Positions 28,067 to 37,701 of a stretch of DNA of 64,000 bases are shown in pieces. The first letter of the stretch is position 1; every line of letters starts with the position of its first letter. The DNA lies in assembly GCA_016721015.1 (NCBI GenBank), contig JADKJL010000001.1, forward strand, positions 310,001-374,000, in the 5' to 3' direction. Both the position numbers and the translations under genes were made by a program. Source of the stretch: Lysobacterales bacterium. GTDB lineage: Bacteria > Pseudomonadota > Gammaproteobacteria > Xanthomonadales > Rhodanobacteraceae. The notes under the pieces were generated by a model. It did no database searches, was not told the origin of the DNA, and was given only the letters and a program-made list of their open reading frames with translations.

Positions 28067-30934
28067 CTAGCGGAAGAACTCCGCTTGTTCCAGCAGATCT
28101 TGGTACTCGATCTCGGCTTCAGTGGCATTGGGTTGTGAAGGACAATTTGGCAAAGCGCCTGGCTCATTGAAGCGGATCTCCCCACCATCGCGGAGCTGGA
28201 CTGTCGACCATGCAGGCAGGGGAACTGAATCTACATCCGCTCCATCATTGAAAGGAGGGACTACGTAGTAGAGAGGTTGAGCGATTTCACCGAAGGCGAT
28301 TCCGCGCCGTTTCAGGATAGGATCAAAACACCAGTATTCTGCAAGTGGTGGTGGCGACAGGAAGCAGCCTGCGTAAGGTGCCCCCAGCGTACTTGGATCA
28401 ACGAACTTCCTGTTGGCTTGACGAATTTGACCCCGAGTGAACGCTGATCGGGTTGATGCATGTGACGCTGTCTGCATGATCGGGATTGAGCGCACAGCGA
28501 AACGTTGATTGGGATTGGTAGGTTTACCGAACAAGAAAGCCAATCTGACAGAGCCGGGATTAGGCGGAATCGTCATTGCGAAGTTACCGGTTGTTCCTTG
28601 GTAGCGGTACATGAACTTGCTGGGCGAGCCTGCGCAAGCCCAATAAGAGTAAATACCGCGTTGCGGATAGGTTGTAGTTGGGGACACCCATGCGCTGTTA
28701 TTCCAGAAATAGTCGGTGTTATTCCAAGCGGCGACAAACGTGGGCTCGCTAACATCGTAGTTGCCGATGGCGATGCCATCGGGTTCTTCACCCAACGGCC
28801 CTCGGTAGGCGACCTGAATGAACAAGTCGGTCGCATTGACCGGAATTGGATCATTGGAGAAATCGAAAACCTTCTCAATCGGAGTGGCGGAATCCAGCTC
28901 GCCGGCTGTGAGGTTGAGCGCTGCTGACACGGAGATTTCTTCGTATTTTGTGCGTACCGGCAAAGTCTCCGAGCAAACGGGCTCGGTGATCGTTCCATCG
29001 TAGGCACGGACACGCTCGCCCGACATGTCCGGCTTGTAGCAAGCATTTCGGTTGTAACGGGCGATCGCTATCAGTCGCGAACCCGTTCCCCCCGTCGTTT
29101 GAGGGACAACGGCACCTTTGCCGCTCTCGGTGATGCTCGGGGTCGTGTTTCGGACTCTCAATCGAACCGACTCGAAACCAAAAATCTTCGTGGGGTCACT
29201 CACTTTTCGGGGATAGCCAAACGCGTCGACCGTGTGCGGATCGCCTTGATTCAATACGGCAAATATCGATTGATCGATGGGCGTTACTTCCAGACGGCCG
29301 CGAAAGAAAAAATCGATCATGCCCGCCGAGTAACCAACCGCTCGCGGCACCATGACATCCGCCATATAGCGCATGTTGTTGTAGGTGATCAGGTAGCCGG
29401 TTGTTTCCAGATACTGCGGCTGAAGGTCATCAGGAATGATGTCATGCCAAATCCCCTTTGTTACCAAAGGGGCCTTGCCACCGTAGGCGGCAAGCGAGTT
29501 GATGGACTGGTCGTAATTGGGCACGACGGCATCAGTGATCGGATAGGCATACTCAGCAACCTGGACAACACGACCGTGCACACGGAGCCCGATCGGAACT
29601 GATACTTCGGTATAGCCCGAGGCGGTCAAGTCATTTGGCGGTAAGGTATAGGTATAGCCGGGAGTTGGAATACAGCCGCTTGTTCCAGGTGGCTGGCACT
29701 CCCGAAAACCGGGCAGCGTGCCCGCCGTAAAGAAGCTTCGATTCGACATATCCGCCAAGCCGCGACGAGTTCGAAGGGTGCCATCGTCAGGGCTCGTTTC
29801 AATATGTCTGGTAGTAAAGAATTTTACGGGCGTGTCGAACTGGATGTGGCCGCCCGCGCCTGGGTAATAGTTGGATTGTCCAAGCTGGATACCAGGAAGA
29901 CTATTTTCGACCGGTAGCGTGTCGTCTTTCATACGACGCAGGGGATTACCGGGGCCAAAAATCGGTGCTAACGCAGCCGCTCGGCTGCGAAGTATTCGGT
30001 AATCCGTAAACGCCTCGAAAGCCGCATCGGCCTCACCTTCCGGCAAAACGGCTGTCAACGGCGGTCCGTGTGCGTCGTTCCGTACATGCTGGGGCTGGGC
30101 GGTATCTTGCAACAAATGGATGACGTGGCCGAGAGAGTTCATGGTAGTCGCCCACCGGGTCATGCGCTCGGAGCCGTCTGCAACCGCATCGGTAAAGTCA
30201 TAGCCATCGCCTTGGCTATCGCGTTTCACGAGCAAAGCCCACCAGTAGTTGTTGCGTGCGTCCTGCCAAGTAAAGTGGTTTCGACGACCAGTATCGTCTG
30301 CGTCTAAGGCTGGGTTTAGAGGATTAGTGCGGCCCAGCGCCCACAAGATCGATTTTTTGCAGGTATATGTGGTGCAGTAGTTGGGATAATCGAATGCTCG
30401 ACCGTATAGAGGGTCATAGAAATGTTTTGTGGCGCGTAGAATTCTTCCGTAAGGATCCAAGTCGCGATGATCGCCGGTATACCACCCAATCACTGGCAAG
30501 ATAATGTCATTATCATCTTCGCGAATCGCACCGCGAATCAACCATGCTTGCACACGCTGCTCGATGGCTTCCCCCGACTCCCCAGGCAAGTATCCTTTGG
30601 ATACCAGAACCTCAAGGACTTCGCGTTCTCGTAGCTGTGGTGCGCGAGGGTACGGAGTATTGAGGGCAGGCAAGGTACCAGAGGGGTTTGCCTGCGCAAC
30701 TTCATCCCTATACGGAATACTTGCCGCTCCACCATCGAACGAGAATGGATAGTACGCATCCAAACGTTCGAAATTCAGCGATGGAATGATGCTATTGGGG
30801 TTCTCTGGATTGAGTACAGAAACGCGATACGCATGCTCTGTGATCAGTGCATGCGTAGTAATTTCGTAACCGGCGGCCATTGGCGACAACATTCCAGCGA
30901 GGATTGCAACGTATCCGAAAATGTAGCGTTTCAT
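28067..30934 (-). CDS. Large secreted zinc-phospholipase-C/P1-nuclease-like protein
   Basis: 955 residues with a signal peptide (MKRYIFGYVAILAGMLSPMA, cut near 21). The mature N-terminal region has the layout of the zinc-dependent phospholipase C/P1 nuclease fold: YEITTHALITEHA, LIRGAIREDD (133-141), TKHFYDP (169-175), and NSLGHVIHLLQDTAQPQH with RNDAH following (His270, His273, Asp277, His283, His289), the metal-binding core. The remaining about 600 residues are unrecognised, beta-rich and contain several cysteines. Activity on phospholipids is plausible but not proven. Last gene of a three-gene minus-strand run; GAGG lies before the ATG. Confidence 0.72.
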   Translation of the reverse strand: MKRYIFGYVAILAGMLSPMAAGYEITTHALITEHAYRVSVLNPENPNSIIPSLNFERLDAYYPFSFDGGAASIPYRDEVAQANPSGTLPALNTPYPRAPQLREREVLEVLVSKGYLPGESGEAIEQRVQAWLIRGAIREDDNDIILPVIGWYTGDHRDLDPYGRILRATKHFYDPLYGRAFDYPNYCTTYTCKKSILWALGRTNPLNPALDADDTGRRNHFTWQDARNNYWWALLVKRDSQGDGYDFTDAVADGSERMTRWATTMNSLGHVIHLLQDTAQPQHVRNDAHGPPLTAVLPEGEADAAFEAFTDYRILRSRAAALAPIFGPGNPLRRMKDDTLPVENSLPGIQLGQSNYYPGAGGHIQFDTPVKFFTTRHIETSPDDGTLRTRRGLADMSNRSFFTAGTLPGFRECQPPGTSGCIPTPGYTYTLPPNDLTASGYTEVSVPIGLRVHGRVVQVAEYAYPITDAVVPNYDQSINSLAAYGGKAPLVTKGIWHDIIPDDLQPQYLETTGYLITYNNMRYMADVMVPRAVGYSAGMIDFFFRGRLEVTPIDQSIFAVLNQGDPHTVDAFGYPRKVSDPTKIFGFESVRLRVRNTTPSITESGKGAVVPQTTGGTGSRLIAIARYNRNACYKPDMSGERVRAYDGTITEPVCSETLPVRTKYEEISVSAALNLTAGELDSATPIEKVFDFSNDPIPVNATDLFIQVAYRGPLGEEPDGIAIGNYDVSEPTFVAAWNNTDYFWNNSAWVSPTTTYPQRGIYSYWACAGSPSKFMYRYQGTTGNFAMTIPPNPGSVRLAFLFGKPTNPNQRFAVRSIPIMQTASHASTRSAFTRGQIRQANRKFVDPSTLGAPYAGCFLSPPPLAEYWCFDPILKRRGIAFGEIAQPLYYVVPPFNDGADVDSVPLPAWSTVQLRDGGEIRFNEPGALPNCPSQPNATEAEIEYQDLLEQAEFFR

Positions 30935-31000
30935 AGCTTTCCCTCAGTCATATCCCATTTGCGACACGCGCAATGTGAGGTGGATTCTTTCGTGCTTCTG

Positions 31001-31327
31001 CTACCCCGGTTGAAATCCCATACCGATGATCGTTAGTAGCCCGGCAGAAAGACCGACAACCAATACACCAAAAAACCACCACAGCTTTTTGGTGATTGCG
31101 AGCATGCAAAGAGAGCCGACGCCGGATACAAGAAAACTTGCAGCAAGTGCCCACCTGAGGTACAGGCCGGGATGGCCAGGTGGGAACATCCAAGGCTGTA
31201 AAAACAACCAAGGTTTGAGTAAATACAAAATCATCAAAGCGGCCGACGAAAGGGTCGCTAGAACAACTATTGCGCCGCATATCCTCCCAAAGCCCGAGGA
31301 AGAAGCGCGTTGGTTTCTCTGCTCCAT
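31001..31327 (-). CDS. Small three-span membrane protein of unknown function
   Basis: 108 residues from the ATG at 31327 (MEQRNQRASSSGFGRICG), preceded by AAGG. Three hydrophobic segments: about 17-36, 57-73 and 81-104. No family is recognised. It lies 10 bp after the upstream secreted protein and 66 bp before the phospholipase-C-like gene, so it is likely translated from the same message and may be an accessory to one of them. Confidence 0.6.
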   Translation of the reverse strand: MEQRNQRASSSGFGRICGAIVVLATLSSAALMILYLLKPWLFLQPWMFPPGHPGLYLRWALAASFLVSGVGSLCMLAITKKLWWFFGVLVVGLSAGLLTIIGMGFQPG

Positions 31328-31337
31328 TTTCTCAGCC

Positions 31338-32381
31338 TTACATCGAGGTGATGCGCCAGACGCCATTGACGTCACGGGCGAAATGAATCGGGTAGCCTCG
31401 TACTTCGTCAGTAAGATCGCGTACGGCGGTGATGTCGGCAGCGTCAAAGCCGATCAAGCCGTCAGCTAGAGTTCCTAACTTCACGGCAACGGTGGGCATC
31501 CGTGTGCCCAGTGCATTGAACAAAGGCAACAGGCGGGATTTGAGTGATTCTGCTAACGAGTAGCCTGCCCCTGTTGCGTCCTGAGCGGTGAGACGAACCC
31601 GCAGATGCGCATAGGTGGAGCAAATGGCGGTGCGTTGTTCGGCCAAGGCGAGCACGATGACTCGATGCTTGACGGTAACTGGCGCATGGTCAGAGAACGT
31701 CAAACTAGCCGTGGTGGTGTAAGCGCCCGGTGCAGGATAAGTAAATATCGGTAGGTTGCTTGCTGTGGTCCCGGTGTAATCAGGACTGCCATTCCCATCG
31801 AAATCGATGCTGACGGATTGCAGGGTGAGACCGCTTTTTACGCCCAGACGGAATCCCACTGGCAACGGCGAGAAGCCGACAGGAGTTGCTGTGGAAAGCG
31901 ATGCGTCAGGTTCGGTGGTCGACGCTGTCACCGACACACTCGCCGATGCGGTAAGGCCATCCATCGTTGTTGCTGTCGCAGTAAGGCTGGTGACGGTTGA
32001 GTCGACCGTCAGCTCCGGCGTGACGAACACGCCGTTCTGCACGTAGGCACGGGTTCCCGCAACGGCGACACCGGTATTTATCGATCCGGTCACGGTTCCA
32101 ACGATCTGAACCTTGCCTGCTGGTAATACGGTGCCAGCCGTCGGCCAAGTGATCGTGATGGAGGGGGTGACGCCAAGCGCGGGAGCCGGAACGGTGCTGG
32201 CCGGTGGTCCTATCCCGCCCCCGGTAGTGGGTGGATCGAAGCCATCGACATAGATCGTGTCGAAATTCGCGTCCTGCAGGCCACACGTTTCTTGAGCCTG
32301 AGCTTGCACACCTAGAAAGCTGCTCAAAAACAGAAGAGCACCGAAGCAGCGGACAGTCGCTGAACGAAATCGCATAACCAT
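31338..32381 (-). CDS. Secreted Ig/PKD-like repeat protein with IYVDGFD motif
   Basis: 347 residues. A signal peptide (about 1-30, ending VQAQAQE) is followed by CGLQDANFDTIYVDGFDPP, where the DxIYxDGFD block resembles the C-terminal IFASGFD tag at 12655. Two beta-sandwich-like stretches follow (ITITWPTAGTVLPAGKVQIV, and a PKD-like region with IDFDGNGSPDYTG and FTYPAPGAYTTTASLTF). The C-terminal 100 residues (LKSRLLPLFNALGTRMP) are unrecognised. It probably works outside the cytoplasm with the downstream secreted protein. First gene of the 32381-28067 operon. Confidence 0.65.
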   Translation of the reverse strand: MVMRFRSATVRCFGALLFLSSFLGVQAQAQETCGLQDANFDTIYVDGFDPPTTGGGIGPPASTVPAPALGVTPSITITWPTAGTVLPAGKVQIVGTVTGSINTGVAVAGTRAYVQNGVFVTPELTVDSTVTSLTATATTMDGLTASASVSVTASTTEPDASLSTATPVGFSPLPVGFRLGVKSGLTLQSVSIDFDGNGSPDYTGTTASNLPIFTYPAPGAYTTTASLTFSDHAPVTVKHRVIVLALAEQRTAICSTYAHLRVRLTAQDATGAGYSLAESLKSRLLPLFNALGTRMPTVAVKLGTLADGLIGFDAADITAVRDLTDEVRGYPIHFARDVNGVWRITSM

Positions 32382-33361
32382 TCTCCCTGGCGGCGAAAAA
32401 GGGGCGATATGACAAAAATATCGATATCCAAAGCCTGCCCCACGCTCAGCTTTTGGAGTCCCTTGTGAACAATGCTAACACCTATTGAGGTGTGGTTAAC
32501 CACTATGTAGTGAAGAAATGGTGCATTGCTGGCCGGATGATCCTTCGTGTCAGTGATCCGCATTCACCCAGATGAACTTTTCAACGTTGCGGTGCCACTG
32601 CGAACAGAAGATATTCAGCGCGTCTACGCACATCGCCTTGGCTAGCAGCTGATAGTTGCTAACTGGCATCATCCCCCCTACGCGACCGCATCCCATTTGT
32701 TCCCTACATCGAGCCCGAATAACGAATTCGAACAATGTTCACGTCTGAAGCTAGCGGTTGTGAGCGTCAGCTTTGAATCGACACCAGCCTCCCGGCGAAT
32801 GCCTTCTTCGACTCAAGCGCAGCAGCAACGTGATCGCTGCCAATCGAAGCTTTGGTCACACGGATCCAATACGCTCAATGCACATCCGTCTGCGAATTTA
32901 AGAGTGCACTGTGAACCCGGAGCTCTCAGCCAGAAGACATCCAAGTGCGCATGCCTGCGGCCGCATGGCCGCGACGGCGAGCAAGAAGGCAGGCATTGGT
33001 TGTCGTCGGCTGGGGTTTACCGGGGATAGCCAGGGAATGATGTGCGCCGGTCTTCCCGCGCGTGCGCCAGTCCCCCTTCGTCGAAGTGGGAGAGCCCGGC
33101 AAGAAGCCGGGGAACGAAAGCTCGATTGCCATGATTGCGCACGTTGTGAAGGCCGCTTGCGCTTGTTCACGTCAGCCTTGGGTATGCTGACATCAATCGA
33201 TGGGTTGAATCCGTTCAGATCGTGTTATCGGCATGGCTTTTGCATCCATTGCCCGGAGCTGGGTTCGCTTTGCATTCTTGCGCGAAGCACGGTCATCTGT
33301 TATTTGTAGCTTTATTACGGAAATGGAACGTGTGACGGTTACTTGGGCCGTTGAGCGTTGA
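32382..33361. other. 980-bp gap without a convincing gene
   Basis: Divergent region between the secreted-protein operon and rpfC. The first 150 bp are AT-richer and hold the likely operon promoter, with GATATCGATATTTTTGTCAT on the minus strand and a small CACCT-CAAT-AGGTG hairpin. Two short stem-loops lie near 33072-33090 and 33094-33110. A 61-residue minus-strand frame (32550-32735) and a 132-residue plus-strand frame (32911-33309) have no family features; the latter looks like decayed repeat sequence. Confidence 0.5.
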
Positions 33362-33367
33362 GTGCAC

Positions 33368-35521
33368 ATGATTGCAGACATCGTCGAAGGTTCCCCCGAC
33401 AGGTCCGAGGCTGGCCTGCGGGCGATTCTGGTCGCCCAGGCGAAATTGCGCGTCTTTGTCGCGATTCCGGTGGTCATCATCGAAGCGGGGCTCTATCTCG
33501 CTTCACCGGAGAACATCGCCACCAGACTCGTGCTGCTGACTCTCTGTTACTGCCTGTATATGCTCGCCGTGCATCTGCTGGTTCGCTATCGAACCTCGTT
33601 GCCGGCGCGTGAACTGCTGGTCGCGACAGCCGTGCTCGATCCGTTGGCGCTTTCGGCGTGGGTGGCGGTGACCGGTGAATACGGCAGTCTGATCGTCGGT
33701 TTCTATCTGTTCACGATCCTCGGCTTTGGATTCCGCACCGGTCGGGCGCTGATGTATCTGTGTCAATTGACTGCCGTTGCGGGCTTTCTGCTGGTGTTCC
33801 TGAGCGTGCCGTACTGGCAGGGTAACTCGACCTTGTTTGTCGCCCTGATGCTGCCGCTGGTTGTGGTGCCGATGTATTCCGGCGGGCTGCTCAAGACCCT
33901 GCGCGAAGCGCGCGAACACGCCGAGCGCGAGAGCAAGGCCAAGTCCGAATTGCTGGCGATGGTCAGTCACGAACTGCGTACGCCATTGACCGGCATCATC
34001 TCGGCGACCGAGCTGATTGCGGCGGAGCCAGGCAAGCATGAAGTAGCCAGACTTTCCAATACGATCCTCAAGCTTTCGAACGAATTGCTGCGCGAGATCA
34101 ACAACCTGCTCGACGAAGCCAAGTTTGGCGCGCGCGCCGCAGAGCTTGTCACTCATCCGACCGATCTCGCACGCGAGCTGGAACACGTACGCGATGCCCT
34201 TGAATCCACGGCAAAGTCCAAGCAGATCGGTTTTCATGCGATTCTCGATCCGGCGATTTCCGATTGGGTGGAAGTCGATGCTCATCACCTCACCCGGGTT
34301 TTGCTGAATCTGGCCGGGAATGCAGTCAAATTCACCGACTGCGGTGAGATCGAGGTGCGCATTGCCCTTGTCGAATCCACCGCCGCGACGTATCGCCTGC
34401 GTTTCAGCGTGACCGATAGCGGAATTGGTATTCCGGAATCATTTCACGCAAGAATGTTCGAACCCTTCGTCCAGGCGGAACAAGGTGTGGGGCGCCGTTA
34501 TGGCGGAACCGGTCTGGGTTTGGCGCTGTCGCGAAGGATCGTCGAGCTGATGGGCGGCGAGCTCTCGTTCGAGAGCGAAACCGGCAAGGGCAGTTGCTTC
34601 TGGTTTGAGGTGAGCCTGGTGCGCAGCGCTCCGCTGCTGTCCGCCTCCGGCGAGCTCGCCGATTCACTATCCACCAATCAGATCGTGGCCCGGCGCATCC
34701 TTGTTGCGGAAGACAACGAGACCAATCTGCTGCTGCTGCGCGAACTTCTCCAAATGGACGGACATACGGTGACCACGTGCAGCAGCGGCACGGCGGCGTT
34801 GGATCTTCTTGTGGATCAGGATTTCGACCTGCTGCTGCTCGACTATAACCTCGGCGACATGGATGGGGTTCGCGTCTTGCAGACTTACCAGCTCGGATGC
34901 GTGAACGTCGCGCCGGCACTCTTTCTTACCGCCGATACCACCCGGCTGACTGCCACCCGATTGCGCGATTCGGGGGGCCAGGGCGTGCTGTACAAACCCA
35001 TCACGCTGGCCAAGTTGCGTCTGGCGATCGAACAGCTTGATGTGCCTGGCCGGGCGTCGGCGGCAGTTGCTGCGGATGCCGATGCACTCGCCGTGGAGAC
35101 TTCCCGATCGTTGCGCCCAACCTTGGCCGCTGTCGCCAGCAACCCGCTGGATCCGGAGGTCATCGAGGAACTCAAATCAGTCAGCCTGCGTGCGGAGTTT
35201 TTTCCAGCGCTGTTGCGCGAGGCCAGCACCGACATCCTGCGCTGCGGCGCGCAGATTCGGGTGGCCCTGGTCGAGTCCGATCATTCAACGGTGCGCGATT
35301 GTGCGCATGCGCTCAAGGGTGTCAGTGCGAATATCGGCGCGCTTCGTTGCCTGGCCTTGGCAAACCGGCTGATGTCCGCTTCGCGCGCGGAACTCGATGA
35401 TTCTGCACAGCGCTGGTCCACCGATCTGGCCGACGCTCTGGAGGTCACCGTGGCAGCACTTGAACGTGAAATCGCGGCCGATCCGGGTGCGCATTCAGCC
35501 GGCGGGACGGCCGCGCTGTAG
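33368..35521 (+). CDS. rpfC: RpfC-type hybrid sensor kinase (DSF receptor candidate)
   Basis: 717 residues from the ATG at 33368; a GTG two codons earlier is possible. A short N-terminal tail is followed by about five TM segments (about 28-170), then HisKA with His201 in AMVSHELRTPLTG. HATPase follows (LLNLAGNAVKF, DSGIGIP, GTGLGLAL), then a receiver domain with Asp492 in LLLLDYNLGDMDG and a C-terminal HPt domain with His647 in CAHALKGVSANIG. Length and domain order are those of Xanthomonas RpfC (about 726). It is convergent with an rpfF-type gene, overlapping it by 27 bp, as rpfC and rpfF are arranged in Xanthomonas. The HD-GYP partner gene rpfG is not present here. Confidence 0.82.
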   Translation: MIADIVEGSPDRSEAGLRAILVAQAKLRVFVAIPVVIIEAGLYLASPENIATRLVLLTLCYCLYMLAVHLLVRYRTSLPARELLVATAVLDPLALSAWVAVTGEYGSLIVGFYLFTILGFGFRTGRALMYLCQLTAVAGFLLVFLSVPYWQGNSTLFVALMLPLVVVPMYSGGLLKTLREAREHAERESKAKSELLAMVSHELRTPLTGIISATELIAAEPGKHEVARLSNTILKLSNELLREINNLLDEAKFGARAAELVTHPTDLARELEHVRDALESTAKSKQIGFHAILDPAISDWVEVDAHHLTRVLLNLAGNAVKFTDCGEIEVRIALVESTAATYRLRFSVTDSGIGIPESFHARMFEPFVQAEQGVGRRYGGTGLGLALSRRIVELMGGELSFESETGKGSCFWFEVSLVRSAPLLSASGELADSLSTNQIVARRILVAEDNETNLLLLRELLQMDGHTVTTCSSGTAALDLLVDQDFDLLLLDYNLGDMDGVRVLQTYQLGCVNVAPALFLTADTTRLTATRLRDSGGQGVLYKPITLAKLRLAIEQLDVPGRASAAVAADADALAVETSRSLRPTLAAVASNPLDPEVIEELKSVSLRAEFFPALLREASTDILRCGAQIRVALVESDHSTVRDCAHALKGVSANIGALRCLALANRLMSASRAELDDSAQRWSTDLADALEVTVAALEREIAADPGAHSAGGTAAL

Positions 35522-36370
35522 CCTGACCAGGGAATCCATCACACGCAGATCCCTGGGATCCAGCGCCATCGCAGTCTCGGTCCATTCATCGACCACGGTT
35601 TGCAATTCCCGACGGTTCAGATTCTCCAGTCGTTGCCGACTTCGTTGCAGCATGAGTCGGGCCTGGCGTTGGCGGGCATGGTTGGCGATCAGCGCTTCCA
35701 CCGCACGCTCGCCTTGTCCCCGCGAGCAGATCTCATCGACCACGCCCCGTTCCTTGAGTGCCGGTGCGGCATGTACCCGGGCATCGCCGAGCATGCGTTC
35801 CGCAGCGCGCGCACCGATTCGGTGCGCAAGCAAACTCATGCCACCGGTGCATGGAAAAAGGCCGAACAGGATCTCCGGAAAGGCGAATTCACTGTGCTCT
35901 TCAGCAACCAGGATGTCGGCAGCGAGCGCGGTCTCAAAGCCGCCACCAAAGGCTCGACCCTGAACCAGGGCAATCGTGGTTGCGTAGTTGCCGAGCAGAC
36001 TCGACCAGTCATGCAGCATGTCCGCGCATGTCGCCGAATAGTCGTGCAGGGATTCCCGATCGCCGCGCTGAATGCAATCGTGGAAATAGGCCAGATCGCC
36101 GCCGAGGCTGAAGTAGTCCGGATGCGCCGACTTCATGACGATGTAGTGGATCGGTTGCAGGGCCCCGTTCGATGGCCAGGTTGCACCTCGTTGCTTTATG
36201 GTTTGCAGCAAGCTCATCAATTCATGGATCAGGTCGCGCGAGAAGCACGGCGGGCCGCCATTCGTCGCTGTGGGCAAGGTGATCCAGAGCGTATTGTTTG
36301 CCTTGGCGTCGAAACAGGTGCCGACGCGGTACCCGGTGTAGTCGTGTTGGAAAAGGTTTACTGCATTCAT
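35495..36370 (-). CDS. rpfF: RpfF-type DSF synthase (crotonase fold)
   Basis: 291 residues from the ATG at 36370 (GGAGAG upstream). RpfF converts 3-hydroxyacyl-ACP to cis-2-unsaturated fatty acid signals through dehydratase and thioesterase steps. The two catalytic glutamates fall in GGGFETAL (Glu146) and FPEILFGLFP (Glu166), the same 20-residue spacing as Glu141/Glu161 of Xanthomonas RpfF. The conserved FSLGGDLAYFHDCI and TTIALVQGRAFGGGFE blocks and the C-terminal DLRVMDSLVRLQR fit the family. It is third in an operon after an ACP and a ketosynthase, and convergent with the rpfC-type gene. Confidence 0.88.
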   Translation of the reverse strand: MNAVNLFQHDYTGYRVGTCFDAKANNTLWITLPTATNGGPPCFSRDLIHELMSLLQTIKQRGATWPSNGALQPIHYIVMKSAHPDYFSLGGDLAYFHDCIQRGDRESLHDYSATCADMLHDWSSLLGNYATTIALVQGRAFGGGFETALAADILVAEEHSEFAFPEILFGLFPCTGGMSLLAHRIGARAAERMLGDARVHAAPALKERGVVDEICSRGQGERAVEALIANHARQRQARLMLQRSRQRLENLNRRELQTVVDEWTETAMALDPRDLRVMDSLVRLQRGRPAG

Positions 36371-36415
36371 GGTGCTCTCCAGTTTGCGATGGAGCACCTC
36401 GGCGCGAAGTGCCCG

Positions 36416-37699
36416 TCAGCTGCGGGACTCATCCGAGCGAAGGAGAGTCCTCGTGCGCAGATCGTGCTCCTTCGAAACGGCGAGCGCCACATTGGTACCG
36501 CCGAATCCCGCGGAAAGGGAAAGCGCATGTTCGACCGCATGATCCGCTTGCGCGTTTCCGGCGACATGATGCAGGTCGCATTCAGGATCGACCTGCTCGA
36601 GATGAGCAGTCGCTGGCAGGAATGAATCGGCTATGGCCAGCACGCAGGCGGCCAGTTCGATCGCGCTGGCGGCGCCGAGCAGATGACCATGAATGGACTT
36701 TGTGGAGCTGACCGGAAGCGTGGCTGCCACGTTCGCGAACACATCACGGATGGCCTCAACCTCGACCGGATCGCCACCACGGGTAGCCGTCGCATGGGCA
36801 TTGAAGTAGTCGATCTGGGCGGGTTCGAGTTGCGCGTCCTGCAAGGCCGCGCGCAACGCAGCGGCCTGGCCTTTCGAGTTGGGAGAGCCGATGTGATAGC
36901 CGTCCGATGCGATCCCGTAGCCTGACAAACGGGCATAGCAATCGACACCACGTTGCTCGGCATGCTTGCGTGATTCGAGCACAAAAAACACCGCACCTTC
37001 GCTCAAGACAAGCCCGCTGCGATCGACCGAAAATGGTCGGCAACTGCGCCCGACGTCGGCAAGGTCAGGTTCGGCCAGCGCGCGCAGGCCACCCCACAAC
37101 GCCATGAAGGTCGGCGTCAGCGCCGCCTCCGCGCCACCGGCCAAGGCGATGTCGAGGTGACCGTCACGGATCGCCCTGCAGGCTTCGCCGATGGCCGCGC
37201 CCGAAGAGGAACACGCGCTGCTGTTGGTGATCACCGGCCCGAGGATCTGGTGGCGTATCGAGATCAGCGCGGGGGCGGCATTGAGCATGCTCGCCATGAT
37301 CGTGTAAGGCCTGGATACCTCGAGGTGATCGACATGGAACTGGCGCACCCAGTCGTGCTCGGTCTTGACTCCGCCGGCGACCGATCCGTAGTAGAGCCCT
37401 GCGCGTTGCGCATGCGCGGCAAACCCGTCGATTCCGGCATCCTCGATTGCCTGGCCCGCGGCGAGCATGGCCAACTGACTGCAGCGGTCGAGATAGGGCA
37501 GTTCAAGCTTGGAAAACCGGGGCGCGAAATCCTCTTCGATCACGCCGGCCGGCAGCGACTTCGAAAGCGATGGCGATTGCCACAGGCGGATGCCGGAGCG
37601 TGTCGCGAGCAGGCTGTCGTGAAGCGCGGAGACGGACGATCCGATCGGCGAGAGCACACCGATCCCCGTGATCAGGACATCTTGAGGACGAACGGACAT
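36416..37699 (-). CDS. FabF-type 3-oxoacyl-ACP synthase in the DSF operon
   Basis: 427 residues. Catalytic triad Cys-His-His as in FabF: Cys163 in NSSACSSSGAAIG, His302 in NAHATATRGGD, His339 in KSIHGHLLGAAS, nearly the E. coli FabF numbering. It condenses acyl chains with malonyl-ACP. The ATG at 37699 lies 2 bp after the ACP stop; a TTG at 37705 would overlap it. It lies between a small ACP gene and rpfF. This placement suggests chain building for the signal rather than housekeeping membrane lipid, though only by context. Confidence 0.88.
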   Translation of the reverse strand: MSVRPQDVLITGIGVLSPIGSSVSALHDSLLATRSGIRLWQSPSLSKSLPAGVIEEDFAPRFSKLELPYLDRCSQLAMLAAGQAIEDAGIDGFAAHAQRAGLYYGSVAGGVKTEHDWVRQFHVDHLEVSRPYTIMASMLNAAPALISIRHQILGPVITNSSACSSSGAAIGEACRAIRDGHLDIALAGGAEAALTPTFMALWGGLRALAEPDLADVGRSCRPFSVDRSGLVLSEGAVFFVLESRKHAEQRGVDCYARLSGYGIASDGYHIGSPNSKGQAAALRAALQDAQLEPAQIDYFNAHATATRGGDPVEVEAIRDVFANVAATLPVSSTKSIHGHLLGAASAIELAACVLAIADSFLPATAHLEQVDPECDLHHVAGNAQADHAVEHALSLSAGFGGTNVALAVSKEHDLRTRTLLRSDESRS

Positions 37700-37701
37700 C
37701 T

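Noticed and set aside
27652..28188. 178-residue minus-strand frame between the HIT and phospholipase-C-like genes
   Set aside because: Ser/Arg/Gln-rich with no family features, overlaps the end of a well-supported gene in another frame, and has no good ribosome site.
32911..33309. 132-residue plus-strand frame upstream of rpfC
   Set aside because: Composition looks like translated intergenic repeat, with no domain, no ribosome site and no neighbouring partner.
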